DNA of 64,000 bases, from NCBI RefSeq assembly GCF_000204055.1, contig NW_006768791.1:361094-425093 (forward strand), written 5' to 3'. Of this stretch, positions 47,954-58,339 are shown in pieces; position 1 is the stretch's first letter; each line of letters opens with the position of its first letter. The notes under the pieces were generated by a model that was given only the letters and a program-made list of their open reading frames with translations, ran no database searches and was not told the DNA's origin. The DNA comes from Melampsora larici-populina 98AG31 (taxonomy: Eukaryota > Basidiomycota > Pucciniomycetes > Pucciniales > Melampsoraceae). The position numbers were made by a program, and so were the translations under genes.

Positions 47954-48806
47954 TGGATTACTCAAGTTATGATCAATTGAACTATTTATGCACCTTGATC
48001 CTTGTCTATCTGATTGCTTTCATTGAGCCTGCCCAAGCCTGCAAGTCACTTAAAGTCACACACAACCCCGAAAAAGAACAGCTGAAGCTTTTGCAGGAGG
48101 CTTCCTTGGACATTCCACAACAAGGCTTCCTATGAGAGTATCCGAAGGACAGTGGACTTGGCGAGCACAATCGTTCGCGAGCACAGGTGAGCTGTACCCG
48201 ACCGCGTCGCAGTCGGTACATCCCCAACCGGACAAATCCAATTGCCGCTTTGGTCTAGACAAAACCATGACGGCTGTATCCGTCTAATCAAACCCATACT
48301 GTATCTCATAACATCCACTGCCCATCATCCACTTCTGGCTGTAGATCTTCCAAAATATCGCATCACCAAAGCCCATCCTCGATCACAAACTACCTTCGAT
48401 CATCCTGATCATCGTAGGCCAGAGGTCATGCAAATACTTATCCCAGAGCGAATACAAGCAGAACACACACACACGATATGGTCATCCGTACAAATACAAA
48501 CGCATTTGTGTAGACATTTGTCCTCTTTGTCGAGTGATAATCCATACTACATCCAAATGCCCAAAAAACCCAATACAACATACATCGATAACAAATATCT
48601 CCAACCACTTTTCCCACTGCAACCCTTACCTCTGCCGATCCAAGCACCACACCCAACAGGATTTATCTGCACTTCTGAAAAGTGTCAATTTCGACCTCAA
48701 CACTCGACCAAGTATTGGAATCCAACACGACAAACCCCACAAAATCCCTTAATTGGTATCAGCGTGAGCATGATGTGTTTCAAATGAAGGAAATAAAAGA
48801 ACTAAC
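47954..48806. other. left flank of the KDZ region, no host gene seen
   Basis: GC composition rises after about 48140, with short inverted words (CCGACCGCGTCGCAGTCGG near 48199-48217; GAGCACAATCGTTCGCGAGCAC). An open frame at 48242-48787 has no recognisable domain. The transposon left end is probably here, but no terminal repeat matching the right side was found. Confidence 0.4.
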
Positions 48807-50594
48807 ATGTTTGTAACAACCTTGCTTCAGTGTAATTTCGACAAAGGGTACTTCCGATCTTTTCCTAAGGAGCTATTCCGATCTAAGGTCTTTCAGTTTA
48901 ACCGAGCAGTCAGTGCAAATCCACAGCAGTTGGCCATACAACTTCAAATCCTGGAAGATCACCAAATGGCGATGCAGCTTAACCAATTCGGCGGCCCTCC
49001 TGCACCTCCCACACCTCCCGCTACGCAAAAACAAAAGGCCGATAAGTCTAAATCGCCTTGCAAAGGCGTTAATGGCCAATTTGCGGCATCACACAATCGT
49101 CGCAAGAATCTCAGCTGCAAAGCTGGGGCGTGTTCCGCGGTGAGTGAAAATTCTTGACTCGATTTTTGACATAATACTGAACCTTATGCTTTTCATTAGT
49201 GCTGTGATACACTCAACCCACACCATTGTGCCGCTCACTCGGCTGCTTGCAAGAAGCGAAAGGCCAACGAAGAACAACATAATAACAACAACGGCGAGAA
49301 CAGGCCAATTATTAATGAAGATGATCGATATGCACCGATAGTTGGTAGAGATATTGCTCGTCGGGTCTGTGGTTTAAGTGAGAACCAAAAATTCATTGAC
49401 CTTGAATTAGAAAAGCAAGCCAAGGACCGTGTTCGAAACCAATTAGACACGCAGGCCAATGGGAATGTGACTTTATATTTGTGGACCACTACCGTAAGGC
49501 TATATCGAACTATCTGATTTAGTTGTGCTCCACTGACTATGTTTTATAATGTTCTCAGGCCAAACCTCTCATGATTCGGACTAATTTACCAACATGGCCC
49601 GATTTTGCTATTGATCAGTCGGAAGAGGTTTTGAACTTGGTCAAGGAGGTACTTGGTGAAGGATGGAAAGGATTATTAAAAGTTTGGAATGCAGACGAAA
49701 ACGAATGGGTATGGTTCTTTCATTCTTCCTCCTCCTTTCAATCGAAGAGACCCCTAACATTTTTGGATGTTTCGCATCCAGGCTAACATCACTATTACAT
49801 ACAAGGAGCGGTATCCTGTTGATACTCGCAAATTATTCATTGTTTTTCCGGCCATTGAACCTGGTGAATGTCAAGATGTGGAATCGCTTTTAAAAACAAT
49901 TGCCAAACCCTCCCTATTGGAGGTAATGGAGACTCGACATATGCTACCTTGGCTCAAAGACACCTCACCAAACGTCAACCAGCCTGCAAATTCAACCAAG
50001 CTTGTGGTAACGGCACGTAAGAGTCAATCCACCAATTCAGCTATTATCGATATATCCACATCCGACGAAGAAGAAGAAAATGACACCGACAAATACGATG
50101 TACGAAAAATCAAATCCATAACTCAACTTGACAGTACTCCAACTCCCACTCCTAGTACTTCTACCCAAGCTTCGATCAACCATATTATTCATCAAACTCC
50201 TCAAGAGCCACGAGTGAAAAAAGCCAAACGACCCAGGGCCAAAACTGACTCCGAAAGTGACGATGAATCATGGCCGACAGGTGTTAGCATGAAACTGATG
50301 CTTGATTTGTTTGTGCATACTAAAAGTCATACCGCGTCTGCTGCCTGGAAGAAGGTTTTTGGACAAAACCAAGAGTACCATTTCTCTTACTCCACTGTTA
50401 CCAGATATTGCCGTTGGCTGAAAGCCATTGACTGGGACCGATTAGTCGAGTATGTTACCAAAAATGAAGGTCATAATGTACAACAAGGCAAGGATCGATT
50501 TGCGAATGAATGGCAATCTGGTGATTCTCGATTTGCAGAACGGGCTGCCGCCAAGGAGGAAAAGGCAAAAAAGGCTAAGACGGTTAGATTATGA
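48807..50594 (+). CDS. accessory protein of the KDZ element, unknown
   Basis: Exons 48807-49139, 49200-49493, 49559-49708 and 49782-50594 join in phase 0 at every intron (529 residues). After a Pro-rich N-terminus (GGPPAPPTPPATQ) comes a Cys/His cluster (CKAGACSA-CCDTLNPHHCAAH-CKK) that could bind zinc. A middle domain follows (VTLYLWTTTAKPLMIRTNLP, then WADENEW-like LKVWNADENEW), then an acidic Ser-rich linker. The C-terminal helical block (ASAAWKKVFGQNQEYHFSYS and TVTRYCRWLKAIDWDRL) looks like a DNA-binding or dimerisation region. No known family is assigned. Its place next to a KDZ transposase suggests an element-borne gene. Confidence 0.7.
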
Positions 50595-51176
50595 TTATTA
50601 CCTATCTCGTATTTCTGTATGTAATTGTTACCAGCTGAATTATTATATCTTGTATTTCATGTAATCATTTAAATTCTTGTACTTAATTTGTTCCACTCAT
50701 TGTATCAAGTCGTTTCCTCTTTTCATAGTAGTATATATGGTCGTGTTTTATATCTTGCCAACAACTTATTTCAAAATACATTGTGATTTCTTGATAACTG
50801 GATCGAATATTCAACACATAATAACAAAACGTGTTCAAAGGACACTGCGTTTTACATATATCTTCGCCTCAATACAAATATAGTAGGAGAAGGAGTATTT
50901 CAATTCAAAGGTCGACAACAATTGTTTAAAGACAACAAAACACAAGATCTCCAAGATGGATGAGTTAAGAACTCAACCATCGCGCAAAACTGTGGCATCT
51001 GAGGCATTGAGTCAATCACAAATGCTGTTGCACTCATGATCCCAACCAAAGTGGAAAAAAGCCATTTCCGCTGTGGTGCTAGTCGGCTTCTCACTGTCAG
51101 TTAGTGTGGTAAAGGAATGTATACAAGCCATCAGATAAAGAAAGGCGATTACAATGCAAGTTATAAGACTTATTAA
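50595..51176. other. spacer between convergent genes of the KDZ element
   Basis: AT-rich 3' regions of the two converging transcripts. No ORF supported. Confidence 0.5.
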
Positions 51177-52527
51177 TCACCTTTTGTTACAGCATTGGAC
51201 GTTGGAGATTGTACCTTCAATATCACAGTCAATTTGACATACCAAAGTTTGGCCAAGACTAGCATCGTATGCGTAATGAATAAACGCATGTATGAACTGT
51301 TGCCATATATCGGAAGCCGGCACCTGCAACATGAATTTGTACTCATATACATGGCGCTCATTGAGTGAGTTGGTTGGTTTTCCGCAGAAGTACCACCCAG
51401 GTTCGCCTTCAGGTACCGGACCAATTATCTGCATAGCGTACGCCTCTTGAACCTGATGTTAAATGGATCATAAGATTACGTTTGAAATCAACTTGACAGC
51501 GAATGATAAAAATGCGGAAGTACCTTCAGAGCTGAAGCGCTGCAAAACCAATCGCCGATTTTTTCAGCGTCATCACTCTCGCCTTCGAGATGAAATAGAT
51601 ATAAATCACGAAGTTCGTCTTTGAACATTTGCAACGCTCTAGCTACAAAAACATTGGCTTGAGCGAGCCTAAGAAGTTGTGAGCGGCCTGAAGTCTTACT
51701 TCGGATCCAATTTGCATGATACTTCGCAGTGAGTGAATTCTGTACGCAATGTTGTTCGATTTCTACCATCCTAGCCACCCATTGATGATCTCTTTGCATC
51801 ACACTCACAGGGTCCCCAAACTTGTATATCACCAGTTGACTATTGTACCCAGTAAAGTCTTCTGGATCATATTTGACTGGCTTGACTAAATCCAAAATAC
51901 TTGGCAGGGAGTAGATGAAGGCCGCCCGCTTGTTCAAAAGGTCTTCCCTCAAGAAGTTCACGTCACAATCTGCCGTCAAGTGGTTTGAGCAACGTCAGTC
52001 ACTTGCATTATGAAGTTAGGTTCCTAACATACCAAGAAACACTCGACTTTGAACATGAAGAGGGGCGTGACCGGTTTGAGCGTGATCGGCATGATCGGTT
52101 CGGTTTTCTTGATCAGTGGAAACTATACACATCCATCAAATAGATTTAACAGATGCTTGAAAACCCGTTTTATGTAGAGAGTAAGTTAAAAAGACTTATG
52201 AGAGAATACTCAACTTGATAATTTTTTTAACAGGCGACTAGTGTTCATAGTATCTTTGAATGTTGGGCCGGGAGTGGGTGTACGCACAGAGGTTTGTGAC
52301 TCATTATTAGTGGAAGATGAAACAGTGTCGGTGAGATGAATGGTGTTCTGATTTGCGTTGTCGTCGCTCCCAAAGAAGTTCCCACCATCAGCACGAGCTA
52401 GGGCATCTTCTGCTCCTTCTATGGTCTCCGATACATGGGTAACGTCAGTGAGTGGTCCTCCTATTACTTCGCTAGTGGGTGGAGTAGAAGGTTGATTCTT
52501 TTTCGATGAACGAGTGCGGGTGGGCAT
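51177..52527 (-). CDS. second accessory protein of the KDZ element, unknown
   Basis: Minus-strand exons 52527-52215, 52122-52033, 51969-51524 and 51452-51177 join in phase into 374 residues. The first ~105 residues are Ser/Thr-rich and basic at the start (MPTRTRSSKKNQ). The rest is ordered: LREDLLNKRAAFIYSLPSIL, YHANWIRSKTSGRSQLLRLA, and a C-terminal part with GEPGWYFCGKP and QTLVCQIDCDIEG. No family was recognised. It lies downstream of the transposase in the same orientation, ~620 bp after its stop. Confidence 0.65.
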
Positions 52528-53151
52528 ATTGGTGTAACCTGATCTATAGCCACAAACTAATGCAACATGCGATTGGAAAACCTGCGATCAGTGATCAAAA
52601 GCGTGATGTAGAATACGAGTTGAAAAATTGGACGGATAGGATCATACAATGTATAAAGGGGATTAGAATCAAGCGTATGGAATTCAGATATCACCTAATA
52701 CTCATGTCTATGTATGTTGTATGGCTAGCGCTGTACCTCCAATATCCAGTCAAGGCCTCAATCACTCGGGTGGGTGTGACGATGATCGTGTAACTGAGGG
52801 TATTGAACACGGATTCACCGTACTGGAGATTAACCGAATGATATTGAGTAAACAAATTAGCTGGTGCATCAATCACTCAACATAATTAGAACAACCATTG
52901 AGCGATCAACACACAAATGACTTACAAGTGTTGAACACATTGAATGGTGTGAATTACATTGCAAATGATGAACCGCACCTATAAAGTTATCCACTCTGAA
53001 GCATAAAGGCAAAGACAACTTCTGGTTATGAAGGATCCATTCATTATATTAGGCGGAAATATAATGAATGGTGATACATATAAAATATACATCATAAGTA
53101 CAATAGATGAGGGGGAGAGACCATGAATAGCCCTTGAATACCATGATTTTC
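52528..53151. other. spacer in the KDZ element; possible lost 3' exon
   Basis: A minus-strand frame at 52876-52691 (IDAPANLFTQYHSVNLQY, VIEALTGYWRYSAS) might be another transposase 3' exon, but no phase-consistent join was found. Confidence 0.35.
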
Positions 53152-55393
53152 TTACAATGCCGTCGTTTGGAAAAGTATATTTCCAAAAAAAGTTACATGA
53201 GGGTGGGCAGATATCTTGGCACAAGTTCGGAGATTATGGAGGCGTATCATTTCCTCAATAAAGAAATTATACTTTATCGAACTCATGTTGCGACATATTG
53301 AGGCGAACCGGCCAAACCAAGCGTTGACAATCTCGGCAGCGGAGGAGTTGAAACGCCAACTCCCATCAGGTCGCTTGAGTTGAGGAAAAATCGCAGGATC
53401 ATTGTTGACACGACAAGTTGTATGAGTAGTTTTGTGAGACTTTATATGGAAAGCATCCACCGGTAAAATGGTGTTTCGAAAAGCATGAGTGTCTTCCTCA
53501 CTCATTCGGATGTGAGCATGCAAACCACATGCGTTATCATAGAATATGACTTGAGGCATCTCGTCAGGGAATACCTCTTGAATCCATTCCTGTTACAAAG
53601 CAAATGAGTAAATATAAAAACCCAGAATCTTCGCTTGATAAATCACTTTGACTTTGGTGACAGACTCGGATTTGTAGAATGTCTTTCGAGCCATTATAAC
53701 ACCGCAAGTTGACACCATCAACTGTTCGTTGTGAGTCTTGCAACGAGATATCATGATTGACGGTATATTCCCTTCACCCCCATCGCGAGCCCCCTCGTGC
53801 TCTCTCTCCTCAACTTCGGCATACATAAGATCTTCGTCCGTCATCTTGACTTCTCCTGTTTCGGCGGATAGCATCACACTAGGGTCAAGAGCAATGCGAG
53901 TATTCGTTCGATTGTAGCGTCTGGGCAGACCAAAGAAAGCGCCATTTCGTTCTTTGAAAGCCTGGTGTGCAGCGGCGTGTTCAGGATCAGAACATGTATC
54001 CTTACCATGTTCTTTTGGTAACATACAAGGCTGACAACAGCAGAGGTTTCCAAGAGTGATCTTGTGAGCTGGGCAGAATCGATCGTTAACCTTCTCAAGA
54101 GGTTGATCGCAGTAATTGAGCGGGCTATGCGGATTGAGCATTTTCAATTGGGTTTCAGATGCGCTGCAACACCAGTGACCAACTGTAACGCCATCTGTGA
54201 CTACCGAGCGGATAACTGAATGTAAAAGGAAGAGATGGTCAGCACAAATGGGAAAATATGTCCCATCACCGATGAGTCAAAACAATATAATACTTACTTT
54301 TGGCGTCTGGTGTTCCTGCTATTGGTTGATAATCAGTACATAAAGAGCAAACATGTGCTTTATATATCGTTCCCTCCTCTTGTACCCACCTTTTGTGTCG
54401 CTTCATAGCTTCCAGAAATCGCCGGTCATCAGAGCCCGTGGAATCGCTCTTCAATCGAATACCACGTTCGTTGGTCAATCTCAACAATCGGTGAATGTCT
54501 AATGCTAGAGAGCACACATTCTCACTGAGACTTCTTTTAAATCGATTTTTTTGAAAATCATTTGTGTACGTCGTGTTGGCTTTAGCGTTTGTTTTGTTGT
54601 AGGAAAGTGTAAGATTATGTACAGATACCCTGTCATAGATATACAACTCGTTAGATATCATCAAAGTAAGTTCAGGTGAGGATTACTTACACTGCCGAGC
54701 TTTGAATGTTACTGAAGTAGTCACAGAGCTTGTGACTCATGAAAAAGTGTTGGGTGACTTGGAAGAACTCTGGTGGCTGGCCTTCGGCTGGTGTGTAGTA
54801 TTCACGATGCTTGTTGCGGCGAACATAACAAGGGGTATACGTGGAATGGCATTCTAAAGACTGTCATCAGCAAAAATTTAACACATTATACTATATTGAT
54901 TGTATTGAGACTCACTATGGCAGTAACTCGAAATAGTTTGCACAGTTTCAATACCATTGATATCAAATAGATAGCCATATAGTTGGCGTCGCATCTGTAG
55001 GTGAATGGGGTTGCCACCTTTAGATTTACACGAAAAGCAGTGTTTTGTTGGTGGTTGAAATGTGTGTTCAGGTATCACAAGCGCTCCTTTGGGTCTTTTC
55101 GTTGATGGAATTCCGTGCAATGGGAAGTGCGTTGCATTGTAGAGGCACGAGGGCAGGCTATCAAGTGTGAAATACCACAATGATGCCCATGTACTGCTGG
55201 GCTGAGCTGAGTCAAGACAGTTTGTCAGGAATTCAATTGGCACTTGCGTTGGTCCGGTGCCATATACACCATCTGTTCTCTTTAAAAATTCTGCAGAAAG
55301 TGTTGTAAATGTGATGAGTTGACCTAGTGTTAGTGTTGCGTACGTGGTGGGGTCTAACGTAGATAGCTGGTCAACCAGTGAGCGGAGGAGCAT
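53152..55393 (-). CDS. KDZ-family transposase with CxC cysteine cluster
   Basis: Minus-strand exons 55393-54916, 54853-54691, 54629-54298, 54215-53647 and 53589-53152 join in phase (659 residues). The N-terminal half has the CxC cluster found with fungal KDZ transposases (CFSCKSKGG, YCHKCHSTYTPCYV, then the FFQVTQHFFMSHKLCDYFSN region). The catalytic core shows Asp 332 (VVTDGVTVG), Asp 532 (VIFYDNACGLHAH) and Glu 600 (NSSAAEIVNAW), the expected DDE order. A second Cys-rich stretch (CPAHKITLGNLCCCQPC) lies between. A GTAAGA sequence overlaps the stop codon, so a further 3' exon is possible; the protein is shorter than many KDZ transposases. The start at 55393 is the first ATG giving the conserved frame. 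Confidence 0.82.
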
Positions 55394-56670
55394 GTTGCTT
55401 ATGTTGACGAGGATGTAAAAGCGATAATATAGAAGATTTTTGATGAAAAAGTAAAACTTGGTATCATCATATATGCCCGGCTGATATCTTATATAGAACA
55501 GTCCATTTTTTGTTCTTTCGAGCTTTCTGCTTCCTGATAGGAGCACGCACGGGGTGGCGCGTTGTGTTTCTCACAGCCTAATTTAATTGAATGCAAAACG
55601 CGTACGGCTAATCATCCTCACACTCTTCCTTATTGTGAGGACTCTCTGTGTAAGTCTGGAGTAATGGAAATCATTATGGGTTTGGTTTGATTGATCGATA
55701 ATAGATATGGGTCAATATGGGTCTGACCATCAGATCGTGTGATTTGAAAGTGTCATACATCTGTCTCAAATTGGTATGACAATTTTGCACGACTTCCATT
55801 TTTGTAACGTGTGACTCTGTCAAAGATGAGCGTTTCCCAAAGTAGTGCTAGCCCATACTCACCTGTACTCGGCTCGACAACGCTCGCGTAGTTTATTCGC
55901 CCTTCGAATTCTCTGCTTCCTATGTGGACCAAAAAATAAATTCAGCACTTATATCATATGCAGATTTCAAACCTTTATTTTCTCATGATGAGCCCCTCTT
56001 GCTTAGAAATGATCTCAAAGTTGAGCTCTTCACTGTAAATTTCATACATTTGTAATTACCTTCTCAAGTCCAGATTTGCTGCTGACACCCAATCTCTAAA
56101 ACAAATTTTGGATCACAGGGAATCGACTCATAAAAAAAATCAGTGTACATCCCTTGCAAGATACAACTTTTGCTTTTGATCTATATACACTTTCTTGGTA
56201 GGGAAAAAGGTATGAAAGGAAACAAATTAGTCTGAACTCTGAGTTTAAATTTGTGTGAGTCAGTTGTAAGTCTCTGGATGGCTCAGGCTGTTTGAAACAT
56301 CATAGGAATTTCTTGAGTTTACACTTCATTTCACAGGGATCAGTTCAACAGTGTGCTTGATTGTCACAAATCTCCTGCTGGCTTGAGATGGGCAGAGATG
56401 TTGATGACAAGGCTTGGATGAGTGCCAAGGTGCTGGTGATTCCTTGGCTCACCAATGGCAGACGGGGACTTGGGAGTTTGTGAGTGGCTCTTCTTTTAGA
56501 AGAGTAATCAGCAGCGCAAGCTGTTGTGGTATTCATTATGTATACAGCTGTTTTGGAAATAAATCTTCCTGGCCTGCTGTTTTTTGACTCTTGATTTTTC
56601 ATATCTGTGGTTTTGAAGCTGGTAGAAAAAGTGTGGAAATGGCCAATGAAGCAGCCTGAGTGATTTACTT
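55394..56670. other. right flank of the KDZ region, no gene seen
   Basis: Contains a small hairpin (CCTCACA/TGTGAGG near 55617-55642) and no supported ORF. Confidence 0.4.
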
Positions 56671-56835
56671 CACATCAAAGTGCTAGAAATTGATATCTTT
56701 GATATTCTTCATCATAATGAAGATGAAAGTTTAATGTTTAGAGCTTGTGATTGGTTTAAAGTTTTGAAAAGTATTGAGAATTTTTTTTATTGTGATTTAT
56801 TTGAGTTAGATCCTTGGAAAGCTGATTGGACTTAA
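56671..56835 (+). pseudogene. orphan 3' fragment of a HAD-phosphatase-like gene
   Basis: A 54-codon open stretch ending in TAA reads HIKVLEIDIFDILHH ... ACDWFKVLKSIENFF. It resembles the end of the HAD phosphatase at 47099-47953 (LKINVMGFDCF ... VDDWFEVLKVLNKFL) and then carries a longer tail (ELDPWKADWT). No upstream HAD motifs are nearby, so it is a relic of a duplicated gene, perhaps separated by the KDZ insertion. Confidence 0.6.
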
Positions 56836-57608
56836 TGGTGAATAAAAGACATGGAATTATATGATCAAAAACTTCAGTAATCAGGAAAATCTCTCAAAAT
56901 TCATCTTTTGACCCTCACCCCGCCAAATCAAAATATCACATTGAGCAATGAATCAAGTGAAACCTACATAGAATCACGTGAATTTCAGTCTCCATTTTTT
57001 TGAAAGAATTCAAATATCTTCAGTGTCAGATATTCAAAGAAAGTCCCTTTGATTCTGATATGTAATTCTAGTTCTGGGTAGACAGGTATAGACACCTGAC
57101 CAACCATGGTTACTCTGTGAATTTCATCTTCACTTTTCTCAAAACCATTTAAATCTTGGTGTCAGATCTTGAAACCAAAGTATCTTTGATTTAACAAGTT
57201 AGATAGTTTTGGATATCCACCATCCAACAATGATGAAGTGGGAACTAACCTACCAAAGTCCCTCAAGTGGGAATGGCTCTTAGGTCTGGATACTTGTTGT
57301 ATCTTGGTTCACGCTAAACAGCCACAGAGGCGTGCTTGATCAGCATGTTCTAATAGAGCATGAATGAAGAACAAAAGTGAACTTGAAGAATTGAGAAAAA
57401 ATTATAAGAGTTCTGTGGGACTGACATGTCAGTCCCGGTCTTACTTGACAAAAGAAATTTCTAAAAAAATTACAAATAAAATTGATTATGTAATAAGTTT
57501 TTCTTTGATCACTAAACTGAGTTTGTAAACAGGTTTTCTACAAACAGATATATACTTAAAGCTTGGGTGGGTGAGAAGTCAATATTTTCAGGATTTTGAA
57601 GTGAATTA
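56836..57608. other. intergenic, no gene seen
   Basis: AT-rich DNA without supported ORFs. Confidence 0.4.
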
Positions 57609-57723
57609 TGGGATAGAAATTTAAAACTGGGAGTTCTTTCCCAGTTTCCCAGTTTTCAAAACACAGCCAAAAACAAAAACTGGGAAACTGTGAAAAAAAT
57701 CCCAGATTTAACTTTGTATCCCA
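57609..57723. mobile_element. foldback MITE, GGGATACAAAGT family (about 115 bp)
   Basis: The left half (TGGGATAG, then AACTGGGA and TTCCCAGTTTCCCAGTTTT words) is complementary to the right half, which ends GTATCCCA. The reversed right end TGGGATACAAAGTT shares its terminal word with the element at 29990-30145. The duplication is unclear. Confidence 0.6.
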
Positions 57724-58339
57724 CAAATGAATAGTGGAAATGGTTTTCTAATTTATTATTTTTGAGCATTGATTCATTCAACACCAGTTTAATACTGAAG
57801 TTTTGTAAACAAAATCACTCAAGTTTTTTAAGAATTGACTATTGATTATATTATGTGCAGTACCATTGAACACAACAGAAAAAATGGATGACAAACCTAA
57901 ACCTTTGCTAATTTATATTCATTTTCACATTCAATTTCATTATAGAGATATATAGGATTATATACAAAAGCTATAAGAAAAAACTAACATCAAAAAAAAG
58001 ATAAAGAAATTTGTAAAAAGCCAAAAAAAAACTTGTTGTACATGATTAATTACATAAGTAATCAACAAAAAAAAAATAGGTTATAACTTGAAAAAGAAAA
58101 TTAATACATTGTTCAAAAAAGTGAAGGAAAAAAAAGACAGAACAACCAACCAATCAATCAAACAGAACATCACAAAACATCACATCATTCAGTCTTTCAC
58201 CAAACCCATCTTGTACAACTTTCTTTTGACTTTCATCTCTCATCAAAAAGAAAACGTAACAAGTTGAATCAAATCTTATTTAAAGATACTACAGACAATA
58301 AGGATATGATATATGAAGAAACAAATCAAGATTTCAAAC
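57724..58339. other. 3' flank of the lipin gene
   Basis: A-rich DNA (on the + strand) downstream of the minus-strand lipin gene; no ORF. Confidence 0.5.

Larger units (their letters stand above)
48807..55393. mobile_element. KDZ (Kyakuja-Dileera-Zisupton) transposon, coding part
   Basis: Holds a KDZ transposase (minus strand) and two accessory genes, one on each strand, transcribed towards each other. The coordinates are those of the coding part. Terminal repeats and the target duplication were not found, so the true ends lie somewhat outside. KDZ elements are large DNA transposons common in basidiomycetes and often carry extra genes. Confidence 0.75.

Noticed and set aside
48242..48787. 181-codon ORF left of the KDZ genes
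   Set aside because: Pro/His-rich with no recognisable motif and no splice partner; kept only as flank sequence.
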